Made by a program: the position numbers and the translations under genes. DNA of 64,000 nt, taken from the NCBI GenBank assembly GCA_945862385.1, contig CAMAXV010000003.1, forward strand, positions 1-64,000, read 5' to 3'. The DNA comes from Chitinophaga pinensis. Its GTDB lineage: Bacteria > Bacteroidota > Bacteroidia > Chitinophagales > Chitinophagaceae. Of the stretch, positions 55,821 to 64,000 are shown one piece after another (the first letter of the stretch is position 1; each line of letters begins with the position of its first letter). Under the pieces are notes generated by a model. It was not told the DNA's origin and did no database searches. It saw only the letters and a program-made list of their open reading frames with translations.

Positions 55821-57716
55821 TTAGATTGTTTCTTCGACTGCATCCAGTTCTACACGAAGGTTGGATACGATGAAATCCTGACGCTCCTGGGTATTTTTTC
55901 CCATGTAGTATTCAAGCAACTGCTGAATATGAATTTGGTTTTCCAGGATAACAGGAGATTTACGCATATCCGAACCAATAAACCTTTTGAACTCATCAGG
56001 GGAGATCTCTCCAAGACCCTTGAAGCGGGTTATCTCAGCCTTGCTTCCAATTTTTTGCATGGCTGCCTGCTTTTCCTGCTCTGAATAACAATAGATCGTC
56101 TCCTGCTTATTCCTTACCCGAAACAATGGTGTTTCTAAAATATAAACATGACCATCCCTGACCAGATCAGGAAAAAACTGAAGAAAAAAGGTCATTAGCA
56201 ATAACCGGATATGCATCCCATCAACGTCAGCATCTGTTGCTATGATGATATTATTGTAACGCAAATCATCCATCCCGTCTTCAATATTCAAGGCATGCTG
56301 CAACAGGTTAAACTCTTCATTTTCGTAAACCACCTTCTTTGTTAATCCAAAACAATTCAAAGGCTTGCCTCGCAAGCTGAAAACAGCCTGAGATTCTACA
56401 TCCCTTGATTTTGTAATTGATCCACTCGCAGAATCTCCTTCCGTAATGAAAATTGTACTCTGAAACTGTTTGGCGATATATTCTTCCTTTCCTTTTGCCG
56501 GGGGGTCTGCATTCAGGTGTATTCTGCAGTCCCTCAATTTCCGGTTATGAAGGTTTGCCTTTTTGGCTCTTTCATTGGCCAGTTTTTTAATGCCTGCCAG
56601 CTCTTTACGTTCACGTTCACTTTGCTCTATCCTTTTCTTCAATGCTTCGGCAACAGCAGTGTTTTTATGCAGGTAATTATCCAACTCCTTGGAAAAAAAC
56701 TCAAGCATAAAATTTTTCATGGAAGGCCCACCTTCATAAATGTATTGTGACCCTAGCTTGGTTTTTGTTTGAGATTCGAATACCGGCTCCTGAACCCTAA
56801 CAGCAACTGCTGCCACAATACTTTGTCTGATATCTGAAGTATCGTAATCTTTCTTGAAAAAATCCCGAATTGTTTTTACAAATGCTTCCCGAAATGCAAG
56901 CACATGTGTACCGCCCTGAGTTGTATACTGTCCGTTTACGAAACTGTATATATCCTCCCCATATTCATTGTTATGAGAAATAGCGACTTCAATATCCTCT
57001 CCTTTCAGGTGAATTACAGGATACCTCAATTCGTCTTCATTGGCATTGCGGTGCAATAAGTCAAGCAACCCATTTTTGGAAACAAACTTCCTGCCATTGT
57101 AATTAATTACAAGGCCTGCGTTCAGGTAACAATAATTCCAAAGCTGTTTATCGATATAGTCGCTGATGAAATGAAAATTTCTGAAGATACTTTCATCTGG
57201 AACAAAAACCACTTCTGTGCCATTAGAGCCACGGGAGGATACTTCCTTGTGCTCTATAACCAGTTCTCCACGTTTGAATTCTGCTGTTTTCTCCTTACCA
57301 TCCCTAAATGCAGTAACCTTAAAATAATCACTCAGTGCATTAACGGCTTTTGTACCAACACCATTCAAACCCACACTCTTTTGGAAGACCTTGCTGTCAT
57401 ACTTTGCACCGGTATTGATCTTGCTAACCACATCTACCAGCTTGCCCAATGGAATACCCCTACCATAATCACGGATAGTCACTTCTTTTCCATTGAGCGT
57501 CAACTCAATATGCTTTCCATACCCCATCATGTGTTCATCGATACAATTGTCCATAACCTCTTTAAGCAACACATAAATGCCATCATCCTGACTGCTTCCG
57601 TCTCCAAGCTTGCCGATATACATCCCCGGCCTTAACCGGATATGTTCTTTCCAATCAAGACTCCTGATTGAATCTTCATTATACTCGAAAATGTTATTGT
57701 CCTGTTGTTTCGCCAT
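55821..57716 (-). CDS. parE: DNA topoisomerase IV subunit B
   Basis: 631 residues from ATG 57716 ([20 protein letters not shown]). The frame is open to 57794, but a -7 promoter element at 57769-57776 lies inside that extension. The GHKL ATPase motifs are [30 protein letters not shown] and [13 protein letters not shown]. The TOPRIM domain has [11 protein letters not shown] and [13 protein letters not shown]. It powers ParC-mediated decatenation. Confidence 0.95.
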   Translation of the reverse strand: MAKQQDNNIFEYNEDSIRSLDWKEHIRLRPGMYIGKLGDGSSQDDGIYVLLKEVMDNCIDEHMMGYGKHIELTLNGKEVTIRDYGRGIPLGKLVDVVSKINTGAKYDSKVFQKSVGLNGVGTKAVNALSDYFKVTAFRDGKEKTAEFKRGELVIEHKEVSSRGSNGTEVVFVPDESIFRNFHFISDYIDKQLWNYCYLNAGLVINYNGRKFVSKNGLLDLLHRNANEDELRYPVIHLKGEDIEVAISHNNEYGEDIYSFVNGQYTTQGGTHVLAFREAFVKTIRDFFKKDYDTSDIRQSIVAAVAVRVQEPVFESQTKTKLGSQYIYEGGPSMKNFMLEFFSKELDNYLHKNTAVAEALKKRIEQSERERKELAGIKKLANERAKKANLHNRKLRDCRIHLNADPPAKGKEEYIAKQFQSTIFITEGDSASGSITKSRDVESQAVFSLRGKPLNCFGLTKKVVYENEEFNLLQHALNIEDGMDDLRYNNIIIATDADVDGMHIRLLLMTFFLQFFPDLVRDGHVYILETPLFRVRNKQETIYCYSEQEKQAAMQKIGSKAEITRFKGLGEISPDEFKRFIGSDMRKSPVILENQIHIQQLLEYYMGKNTQERQDFIVSNLRVELDAVEETI

Positions 57717-57768
57717 TTTTCTTATTCGGATAAATTGAATTGGTGTTGTTCTCTTTTTCTTTGGGTCG

Positions 57769-57776
57769 CAAAGATA
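57769..57776 (-). promoter_or_regulatory. Probable parE promoter -7 element
   Basis: TATCTTTG on the minus strand is a perfect TAnnTTTG match, about 50 bases before the parE ATG at 57716. It lies in the gap between the S24 regulator gene and parE, and argues against the longer parE frame. Confidence 0.5.
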
Positions 57777-57832
57777 AAAGAATAGCAGCTGCATTGAACA
57801 TGCAGATTTTCAACAGCCGGAATTTAAACCAA

Positions 57833-58588
57833 CTAGTTCAAACCTTTCTTCAGGTTTGCAACCTGTTCCTGCAGGTTGTTAACGAGACTTGCCAGCTGAC
57901 CTACATCCCAACGCTGTTGCTGGGCAACTTTTGTAATGACCATCTGAGCCTGCCACAATTCCAGGATATCTCCGGCCTGAACATCATAGGGTTGATAGGC
58001 CGGATTATCACTGGTTAGGGTTATCCTGCTCTTATCCTTTGAAGTTCTTGAAACCCTTTTATATACAATACCCTCACTCCGGCTAACTACTATGCAGGCA
58101 GTATTGGACTTTACTTCATCCAGGCATTCTGCTTTTTGTCCTACTATAATTGACCCGCTTGGTGTTGGCAACATACTATCTCCTATTATTTCAAAAGCAC
58201 GAAACTGACCACTTCCCATCATCGGAAGGGTAAAAGTATTCAGTTCATCAATAAATTCCTCATCGGCATAACCCGCAAGATACCCTGCAGCAGCTTTCAT
58301 CGGAACAAAATGAATCTGATTGGCCCCTCCTCCCATTTTTTGCTGCCTCCTTTTTGAAAGATAATTACTATCAGACCCTGTAAGATCAGTTCTAAGCAAA
58401 TCATCCAGACTTATACCAAATTCATCACTTACAATTTCAAGCACATCCAACCGGGGTTCCGCCCTTTCTTCTTCATAAGCACCCAAAAGCGAGCGCTTGA
58501 TCTGTAACTTCATGGCAAATTCTTCCTGGGTTAATCCTTTTAATTTTCTGAGGTATTTCAGGTTTTGTCCTGCAAATGACTGTGACAT
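57833..58588 (-). CDS. LexA-like transcriptional regulator (HTH_3 plus S24 peptidase)
   Basis: 251 residues. N-terminal helix-turn-helix (about 6-65: LKYLRKLKGLTQEEFAMKLQ). The peptidase domain has an Ala-Gly in KAAAGYLAG (possible self-cleavage site), catalytic serine in IGDSMLPT and lysine in IVYKRV. A C-terminal helix with heptads (QLASLVNNLQEQVANLKKG) may dimerise. It is a C1/LexA-type repressor or stress regulator; no prophage genes are near. It is divergent from surE. Confidence 0.88.
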   Translation of the reverse strand: MSQSFAGQNLKYLRKLKGLTQEEFAMKLQIKRSLLGAYEEERAEPRLDVLEIVSDEFGISLDDLLRTDLTGSDSNYLSKRRQQKMGGGANQIHFVPMKAAAGYLAGYADEEFIDELNTFTLPMMGSGQFRAFEIIGDSMLPTPSGSIIVGQKAECLDEVKSNTACIVVSRSEGIVYKRVSRTSKDKSRITLTSDNPAYQPYDVQAGDILELWQAQMVITKVAQQQRWDVGQLASLVNNLQEQVANLKKGLN

Positions 58589-58724
58589 ACTAATGAATTT
58601 GGAGCAATATACTAAAATATTTAGCCTTTCACGTGTTTTTGCTAATTTTTTTCATGTAATCGCAAATCAGGATCCTGCTGCCTTGGTTTTAATGTCTTAA
58701 TTTTATACTTTAAACAGCACAAGC

Positions 58725-59522
58725 ATGACCAAAAAGGCAGGATCGAAAAAAGAGAAAAAAGTTCCGATTATCCTGATCACCAATGATGATGGACTAACTG
58801 CACCTGGCATCAGAAACCTAGTGGAGGCAGTCAAAGACCTGGGAAGAGTTGTGGTTGTTGCTCCTGATAAGCCACAGTCTGGCATGGGTCATGCCATCAC
58901 CATTGGATTTCCGCTCAGGCTACACAAAACACATCTCATGGATGGGGTTGAAGCCTGGTCTTGCAGCGGTACTCCTGTGGATTGTGTTAAACTGGCAGTT
59001 GACAAGGTTTTACACCAGAAACCTGATATTTGTCTGAGCGGCATCAATCATGGTGCCAATCACTCCATCAATGTTATTTATTCTGGTACAATGAGTGCCG
59101 CTATCGAAGCATCCATTGAAAATATTCCTTCTATTGGCTTCTCATTACTTGATTATAGCCTGGAGGCCGATTTTAACGGAGCTAAAAAATATGCCCGCCT
59201 GATTGTTGAAAAAATGCTTTCAAAAAAGGCCGATAAACATACATGTCTGAATGTCAACATCCCTAAAGGAGATGTAGATCTCATCAAAGGGGTCAGGGTG
59301 TGTAAACAGGCCTATGCCAAATATGAGGAAGATTTTCAGGAACGCAAGGATCCCGGAGGAAAAAAATATTACTGGCTTACCGGTGAATTTAAAAACTTCG
59401 ACAAAAGCAGAGACACAGACGTATGGGCATTGGAAAATAATTATGTGAGCGTTGTACCTGTGCAGTATGATCTGACGAATTATGCCATGAAACAAAAAAT
59501 TGAAAAAGATTACACCTGGTAA
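58725..59522 (+). CDS. surE: 5'/3'-nucleotidase SurE
   Basis: 265 residues. ILITNDDGLTAPGIRNLVEA (metal-binding DD), APDKPQSGMGHAIT and CSGTPVDCVKLAVD, then SGINHGANHSINVIYSGTMSAA, are the SurE signature. It dephosphorylates nucleoside monophosphates. A lysine-rich N-terminal stretch of 15 residues precedes the core. It is followed three bases later by a small membrane protein gene and then lpxB. Confidence 0.95.
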   Translation: MTKKAGSKKEKKVPIILITNDDGLTAPGIRNLVEAVKDLGRVVVVAPDKPQSGMGHAITIGFPLRLHKTHLMDGVEAWSCSGTPVDCVKLAVDKVLHQKPDICLSGINHGANHSINVIYSGTMSAAIEASIENIPSIGFSLLDYSLEADFNGAKKYARLIVEKMLSKKADKHTCLNVNIPKGDVDLIKGVRVCKQAYAKYEEDFQERKDPGGKKYYWLTGEFKNFDKSRDTDVWALENNYVSVVPVQYDLTNYAMKQKIEKDYTW

Positions 59523-59524
59523 TT

Positions 59525-59815
59525 ATGCGGAGAGATAACTTTTTATTCGGAATGTTTCTGGGCTTTATTTTTCCTGTAATCAGCTTCTTCGGTTACTATT
59601 ATTGGAAATTCAGCCTCTTCAGCTTCAGTGACTTCATCAGGGCGTTGTCTGAAAACAGACAACTAATCACTGCTATCAGCATCCCCTGTTTATTGATGAA
59701 TATCGTATTATTTACTTTCTTCATCAACGGGAAAAAAGATAAGACTGCTAAAGGTATCTTTTCAATAACCCTCATATATGCGCTTGCCGCCTTCATTTTT
59801 AAAACCATCGGTTAA
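59525..59815 (+). CDS. Small membrane protein of unknown function
   Basis: 96 residues, three hydrophobic helices: FLFGMFLGFIFPVISFFGYYYW, ITAISIPCLLMNIVLFTFFI and GIFSITLIYALAAFIFKTIG. No motif recognised. It sits tightly between surE (two bases) and lpxB (17 bases), so all three are probably cotranscribed. The arrangement suggests an envelope role, but that is inference. Confidence 0.7.
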   Translation: MRRDNFLFGMFLGFIFPVISFFGYYYWKFSLFSFSDFIRALSENRQLITAISIPCLLMNIVLFTFFINGKKDKTAKGIFSITLIYALAAFIFKTIG

Positions 59816-59832
59816 TCCCGCATAATCACACC

Positions 59833-60963
59833 ATGAAGTATTATATCATCGCAGGTGAAGCATCGGGAGATTTACATGCAAGCAGACTTATCAGGGCCAT
59901 AAAACACCATGATGCTGAAGCAATTTTCAGGGTCTGGGGTGGAGATCTAATGGCAGCTGAAGGAGCTGTGCTCGTGAAACATTACCGAGACCTTGCTTTT
60001 ATGGGGTTCATAGAAGTTGCAGCCAACATCCGTACCATCCTGAGCAATATGAAATTCTGTAAAAGGGATTTACGTGCATTCAAGCCTGACCTGCTTATTT
60101 TGGTTGACTACCCGGGCTTCAACATCCCCATTGCTAAATTTGCTCATACCCATGCCGTCAAAACAGCATATTACATCTCACCACAGGTATGGGCATGGAA
60201 AGAGGGCCGCGTGAAAACCCTTAGAAAGGTTATCGATAAAATGCTTGTCATTCTTCCTTTTGAAAAGGAATTTTATGCCAAATGGAATTACCAGGTTTCA
60301 TATGTAGGTCATCCCCTTATCGAGATCATAGAAGGCTATAAAATGTATAAAACAGACCATAACCTTCGCAATAACCTCCATATAACTTCAGATAAAAAAA
60401 TTGTAGCCCTTCTTCCTGGTTCAAGGAAGCAGGAAATTCAGAAAAAGTTGCCTGTAATGTTGGAAGCAACTGCAGGAATGAAAGATGTTGTTTTTGTTGT
60501 TGCCCAGGCGCCAAGTTTACCTGATTCAATTATTGAGTCATATACCAATGGATATACTGAAGTAAGGATACTAAAGGGTGATACTTACGGACTTCTTTCC
60601 ATTGCCGATGCTGCTGTAGTTACCTCAGGGACTGCCACACTGGAAACTGCGCTATTCGGCATTCCTGAAGTTGTGTGTTACAAAGGATCACCAGTTTCTT
60701 ATGCCATTGCAAAGCGTGTAATCAAAATAAAATATATTTCCCTGGTCAACCTGATTATGAACAGACCAGTTGTACAGGAATTGATTCAGGATGAGATGAA
60801 TGCAGCAAATATTCATACCGAACTACATGAATTACTCTTCAATGGTGCAAAAAGAGCCGGGATGATTGCAGACTTCAGTGAGCTTAAATCAATTTTGCAA
60901 GCAGGAGGAAATGCTTCAGAAAAAGCAGCAATGGAGATTAAAACAATGCTGGAAGGTAGTTAA
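59833..60963 (+). CDS. lpxB: Lipid-A-disaccharide synthase
   Basis: 376 residues. MKYYIIAGEASGDLHASRLI and VDYPGFNIPIAKFAHTHAVKTAYYISPQVWAWKEGR are diagnostic for LpxB, and LLPGSRKQEIQKKLPVML binds the UDP-sugar. It joins two acylated glucosamines in lipid A synthesis at the inner membrane face. It is convergent with a small membrane protein gene. Confidence 0.96.
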   Translation: MKYYIIAGEASGDLHASRLIRAIKHHDAEAIFRVWGGDLMAAEGAVLVKHYRDLAFMGFIEVAANIRTILSNMKFCKRDLRAFKPDLLILVDYPGFNIPIAKFAHTHAVKTAYYISPQVWAWKEGRVKTLRKVIDKMLVILPFEKEFYAKWNYQVSYVGHPLIEIIEGYKMYKTDHNLRNNLHITSDKKIVALLPGSRKQEIQKKLPVMLEATAGMKDVVFVVAQAPSLPDSIIESYTNGYTEVRILKGDTYGLLSIADAAVVTSGTATLETALFGIPEVVCYKGSPVSYAIAKRVIKIKYISLVNLIMNRPVVQELIQDEMNAANIHTELHELLFNGAKRAGMIADFSELKSILQAGGNASEKAAMEIKTMLEGS

Positions 60964-60968
60964 CCAAT

Positions 60969-61136
60969 CTATTTCTTGACGAAATATTTCACTATCATCA
61001 CAACTATTGCAAACAAAAATAAAAGCAATGAGATTCTGTTTATACCATGCATATATCTTATCCATGGTGTATTCGGACTATCTTCATCTTTTTTGCGAAG
61101 ATACAGGTAGGTGGCAATTTGTTTCAGAACTCCCAT
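60969..61136 (-). CDS. Small membrane protein, DUF6728-like (55 aa)
   Basis: ATG at 61136, TAG at 60969-60971. The peptide begins MGVLKQIATYLYLRKKDEDS and contains TPWIRYMHGINRISLLLF followed by a single hydrophobic helix and YFVKK at the end. The pattern YLYLRKKD...MHGINRIS is one I associate with the DUF6728 family of Bacteroidota; this assignment is from memory. It occupies the gap between lpxB and the LuxE-type gene and is only five bases past the lpxB stop on the opposite strand. Confidence 0.7.
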   Translation of the reverse strand: MGVLKQIATYLYLRKKDEDSPNTPWIRYMHGINRISLLLFLFAIVVMIVKYFVKK

Positions 61137-61189
61137 AATTAATAAATTCTTTCAAATTTAACTGCTTTCTTTTAATCTGTTTCATTTTG

Positions 61190-62230
61190 TTAAACTGCCA
61201 GTAAACTGCAGCCACGGATATCACAATTATCAACCCTTCCCAGTACCTCGAATCCCCCGTCTTGCGAAAACCTTCCCAAATCATCGGTAGCGATGAAAGC
61301 CTGTGTGTGAATATTAGCCAGATCGATGATGTTTATTATGCCAGTCCTTCCGGGATATTGACCGGCAGACCACATTTCAAAGGGATCATCAGGGGATCTC
61401 AGCAAAACCTGCATCGTTGAGGAAGCCCGGAAAATCCCATCCCTCACAGCATAGGCCTGAGATTGGAGTTCTGTCATGCCATATTCTGCATGAATGTCCT
61501 GCACCCCCAACCTTTCCCTGAGCAAGCCATGCAATTCAGCCCTCGTTATCTCCTTTTTCCTGCCTTTCATACCTCCGGTTTCCATTACAATTACATGCTT
61601 TAAAGCAAGATTATACCTCTCAGCAAGGTCCATCAACGCATAAGTGACACCTAACAGTATAACCGGCTGCGACTGACTATCCAGCTTTGACAACTGTGAT
61701 ACAAGCTGATCCAGGTTATTCAGATAAAAACCATTCTCCGGATGGCCACTCTCCTGCATCAAATATTCGGCCATAGCTACAAGCGAAGAGTTTCCTTTCT
61801 CCAGATAAGATGGCAGCAAGGCTAAAAAACAATACTCACGGGGATCACCATAGACCTCCTTGAAATTTATCAAGGTATTATCGAGGTAATATTGCATGCT
61901 ATGAATACCATGTCTGCTGTTAATAGTGCCAGTTGTTCCACTGCTCTCAAAAACTACTTCCGGAATAAATGAACCCGTTTGCAACAAATGGGTTTTAAAA
62001 AACGAAATGGGCAAAAAAGGTATCTTCAAAATATCACCAACTTCTTGTACATCAATGCCCAGGTGGGAGAGAAATTTCCTGTAAATGGGATTGTCAACCC
62101 CCTGCCTTCTAAATAACGCCATAGCAGCATTCCTGAATTGCTCTTCCCCATGCAGGGTTAAAGGTTCATTAAAATGATGGGCAGCAAATAGGTTATTCAA
62201 AATGAATCGGTTAATTTTGAAAGACAACAA
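61190..62230 (-). CDS. LuxE-type acyl-protein synthetase
   Basis: Up to 346 residues. FESSGTTGTINSRHGI is the adenylate-forming loop of LuxE/acyl-protein synthetases, and VIVMETGGMKGRKKEITRAEL, YGMTELQSQAY and ATDDLGRFSQDGGFEVLGRVD complete the ANL-like fold. LuxE activates fatty acids in luminescence, but no lux genes are near; Bacteroidota homologues have unknown substrates. The start is uncertain: TTG at 62230 overlaps a perfect -7 element, so translation may begin a few codons later. Confidence 0.78.
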   Translation of the reverse strand: MLSFKINRFILNNLFAAHHFNEPLTLHGEEQFRNAAMALFRRQGVDNPIYRKFLSHLGIDVQEVGDILKIPFLPISFFKTHLLQTGSFIPEVVFESSGTTGTINSRHGIHSMQYYLDNTLINFKEVYGDPREYCFLALLPSYLEKGNSSLVAMAEYLMQESGHPENGFYLNNLDQLVSQLSKLDSQSQPVILLGVTYALMDLAERYNLALKHVIVMETGGMKGRKKEITRAELHGLLRERLGVQDIHAEYGMTELQSQAYAVRDGIFRASSTMQVLLRSPDDPFEMWSAGQYPGRTGIINIIDLANIHTQAFIATDDLGRFSQDGGFEVLGRVDNCDIRGCSLLAV

Positions 62231-62235
62231 AGGTA
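62228..62235 (-). promoter_or_regulatory. Possible promoter -7 element of the LuxE-type gene
   Basis: TACCTTTG on the minus strand matches TAnnTTTG and covers the gap to the divergent lipoprotein gene. It overlaps the furthest possible start codon of the LuxE-type frame, so either the element or that start is wrong. Confidence 0.35.
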
Positions 62236-62236
62236 C

Positions 62237-62665
62237 ATGACAAAACAGTTCATTCCCCTTTTATTGATTCTTGCAGCTTTCAGCTGCGCCAAAGAATCGT
62301 TTCAGTCAAAGCCAACTTTATCTATTAAAAGTGTAAGTGGAACCCAGGTTCCTGCAGGTAGTGAACTGCAAATAACCATGCGTTTAACCGATAAGGAAGG
62401 AGATTTTGTAGATACAATCTGGGTTCAGAAAAAAACCACAAGATGCGTTCAGAGTAACTTCATAGACTCATTCCTCTATCAGATTCCAGCTGAAACACCC
62501 AGAATAAAAAACTTCAGCGCTGATGTCATCATTACATTTGACGTTGTTGCATTACAACCCAAATGTCCGAGAAATGATACGGCTACTTTCAGCTTCTGGA
62601 TGAAGGATGAAAAAGGCAATATCAGCGACACAGCAAAAACACAACAAATCATCATCGCCAGATGA
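62237..62665 (+). CDS. Putative lipoprotein (142 aa)
   Basis: 142 residues. MTKQFIPLLLILAAFSCAKE has a signal sequence ending in a lipobox (AAFSC), so the mature protein starts with Cys17 and is membrane attached. The rest is a single predicted beta-sandwich with a possible disulfide pair (RCVQ, KCPR) and an Ig-like ending. No named family recognised. It lies 23 bases before the M42 peptidase gene and may be cotranscribed. Confidence 0.75.
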   Translation: MTKQFIPLLLILAAFSCAKESFQSKPTLSIKSVSGTQVPAGSELQITMRLTDKEGDFVDTIWVQKKTTRCVQSNFIDSFLYQIPAETPRIKNFSADVIITFDVVALQPKCPRNDTATFSFWMKDEKGNISDTAKTQQIIIAR

Positions 62666-62688
62666 TCTGACCAAACCAAGCTTATATC

Positions 62689-63801
62689 ATGGCAAAAGGA
62701 ACCAAAAACCAGTCCAAACTATCTATCAGCAAACCAGCCCTGGCCTTTTTAAAGGAATACATCAATACCCCATCTCCAACAGGTTTTGAATCAGGCGGAC
62801 AAAAACTCTGGATGAATTATATCAAGCCTCATGTGGATGAAGTTTTTACTGATCCATATGGAACTGTTGTGGGCGTAATCAATCCCAATGCCAAGTTCAA
62901 GGTTGTAATTGAAGCCCATGCAGATGAAATTAGCTGGTTTGTAAATTACATTGCGGATAGCGGATTAATCTACCTGAAAAGGAATGGTGGTGTCGATCAT
63001 CAGATAGCACCCGGAAAAAGGGTTCTGATACATGGTAAAAAGGGAGCCGTAAAAGCCGTATTTGGATGGCCCGCAATCCATACAAGGTTTGGTGGAGGTG
63101 AAAGAAAAGACCCTCAGCCAAGCGTTGAAAACCTTTTTCTCGATTGCGGAGCCAAAAATAAAAAGGAAGTAGAAGCACTGGGTATTCATATTGGTTCAGT
63201 AGCTACCTATGAAGAAGGTTTTGACGAACTGGCCTATGATTATTTCATTGGCAGGGCCATGGACAACCGGATTGGCGGGTTTATGATAGCAGAGGTAGCC
63301 CGTTTAATCAAGGAAAATAAAAAGAAATTACCCTATGCTTTGTATGTAGTCAATGCAGTACAGGAAGAAATTGGACTCAGAGGTGCAGAAATGATTGCCC
63401 GCAGGATTAAACCTGATGTTGCGATCATTACTGATGTTACACATGATACAACAACACCCATGGTTAATAAAATCATTGAAGGTGATGTTGCGTGCGGAAA
63501 GGGGCCTTCACTTGCTTTTGGTCCTGCTGTCCACAACAAATTATTGAGTTTGGTTGAAAACGTTGCAGAAAAGAAAAAAATACCAGTCCAAATGAGGACT
63601 GTCAGCAGGAGCACTGGAACCGATACAGATTCTTTTGCCTATGCAAATGATGGTTGTCCTTCAGTTTTGATTTCGATTCCACTCAGGTATATGCATACCA
63701 CAGTAGAAATGCTGCACAAGGATGATATAACGAGCACCATTCAATTAATGTATGAGACCCTGTTTGAACTTGGTCCGGATACCAACCTCAGTTATTTTTG
63801 A
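62689..63801 (+). CDS. M42 family metallopeptidase (glutamyl aminopeptidase/endoglucanase-like)
   Basis: 370 residues. Metal-site residues are visible in order: VIEAHADEISW (His), YFIGRAMDNRIGG (bridging Asp), NAVQEEIGLRGAEM (catalytic Glu and ligand Glu), ITDVTHDTTTP (Asp) and RYMHTTVEML (His). The family forms large dodecameric aminopeptidases in the cytoplasm. The stop overlaps the end of the convergent PorQ-like gene by ten bases. Confidence 0.93.
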   Translation: MAKGTKNQSKLSISKPALAFLKEYINTPSPTGFESGGQKLWMNYIKPHVDEVFTDPYGTVVGVINPNAKFKVVIEAHADEISWFVNYIADSGLIYLKRNGGVDHQIAPGKRVLIHGKKGAVKAVFGWPAIHTRFGGGERKDPQPSVENLFLDCGAKNKKEVEALGIHIGSVATYEEGFDELAYDYFIGRAMDNRIGGFMIAEVARLIKENKKKLPYALYVVNAVQEEIGLRGAEMIARRIKPDVAIITDVTHDTTTPMVNKIIEGDVACGKGPSLAFGPAVHNKLLSLVENVAEKKKIPVQMRTVSRSTGTDTDSFAYANDGCPSVLISIPLRYMHTTVEMLHKDDITSTIQLMYETLFELGPDTNLSYF

Positions 63802-64000
63802 CTTGTACCAGAAAGACCAATTGCAAATGACAATTGTTGCTGTGTGATAGAACGCTGATTATGTGATCTTGAATACTGAAACGAGAGTTTTTTGTGTTTC
63901 ATGGCAATTCCGTAACTAAAACCTGTCAACCCACTTGAAATATTCCGGATGGCAAGTTCATTTCTTCTGAGCAGGTTAAACCCACCTGATAAAATAACTT
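63792..64000 (-). CDS. PorQ-like type IX secretion outer-membrane protein, C-terminal part (cut by window edge)
   Basis: The minus-strand frame is open from the window edge to a TAA at 63792-63794, giving about 68 residues. They include LLRRNELAIRN, GLTGFSYGIAMKHKKLSFQY and QQLSFAIGLSG, alternating hydrophobic strands like the end of an outer-membrane barrel; the RRxEL...GLTGFSxG pattern resembles PorQ. Only the last part is present, so the PorQ assignment is tentative. PorV or a generic PorV/PorQ-family protein is the main alternative. Confidence 0.55.
   Translation of the reverse strand, partial: VILSGGFNLLRRNELAIRNISSGLTGFSYGIAMKHKKLSFQYSRSHNQRSITQQQLSFAIGLSGTSQK

Noticed and set aside
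57171-57635. 154-codon open frame antisense within parE
   Set aside because: Shadow of the GHKL domain; no domain or start signal.
57833-58588. S24 regulator considered as a prophage C1 repressor
   Set aside because: It is surrounded by housekeeping genes on both sides with no phage functions.
1-64000. CRISPR arrays, tRNA or rRNA genes, insertion sequences
   Set aside because: No regularly spaced repeats, no cloverleaf or rRNA-like stretches and no transposase motifs were noticed on reading both strands.

Overview
The window is ordinary chromosomal DNA from a member of the Bacteroidota, probably close to the Chitinophagaceae/Sphingobacteriia side of the phylum. The evidence is the gene content: a TamL-type lipoprotein, the type IX secretion Plug protein (DUF5103), a PorQ-like end, DUF5916, DUF2911, DUF6580 and DUF6728-like proteins, and a Bacteroidota-type short ketol-acid reductoisomerase. 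Starts are rarely preceded by Shine-Dalgarno sequences. Many genes instead have the phylum's promoter signature TAnnTTTG a short distance upstream. I see no insertion sequence, prophage, CRISPR array, tRNA or rRNA. Coding density is high, and no gap between genes exceeds about 210 bases.

Layout. 1-10 kb: the 5' end of cmk (cut by the window edge), a Gfo/Idh oxidoreductase, ispD, an amino acid permease, an OmpH/Skp-like chaperone, rpoC without a neighbouring rpoB, and a 519-residue helical protein. 10-19 kb: leuA-leuB-ilvE-ilvD-ilvB-ilvN-ilvC, a branched-chain amino acid operon ended by a strong terminator; leuC, leuD and ilvA are absent. 19-32 kb: sucC, a DUF5916 outer-membrane protein, a transaldolase-like aldolase, the SRP RNA (minus strand), the T9SS Plug protein, a LolC/E-type permease, a TrmH-type methyltransferase, tamL, a YkgJ protein, xerD, DUF3817, DUF2911, a phosphopantetheinyl transferase and dcd. 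32-40 kb: a membrane protein with a predicted beta-propeller outside and a winged-helix-like domain inside, facing a CrtA-like haem protein across a shared promoter region that holds a 13-bp palindrome; then pfkA-pyk-rnhA, a DUF6580 membrane protein, manA and a YraN protein.

40.5-51 kb (minus strand): a compact array trpE-G-D-C-F-B-A-hisH-hisA-hisF-hisIE and a TlpA-like thioredoxin protein. Ahead of trpE lies a leader that reads as a complete ribosome-mediated attenuator: an 18-codon peptide with adjacent Trp and His codons, an antiterminator segment inside that peptide, and a perfect G+C-rich terminator with a U tract. Because trp and his genes sit downstream together, the Trp-His pair in the peptide is the most interesting regulatory signal in the window. 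51-64 kb: smpB, accD, the topoisomerase IV genes parE and parC with a DUF1835 gene between them, a LexA-like S24 regulator, surE, lpxB, a 55-residue membrane protein, a LuxE-type acyl-protein synthetase, a lipoprotein, an M42 aminopeptidase and the 3' end of a PorQ-like gene.

All functional calls rest on reading motifs in the translated sequence. No database search was run.
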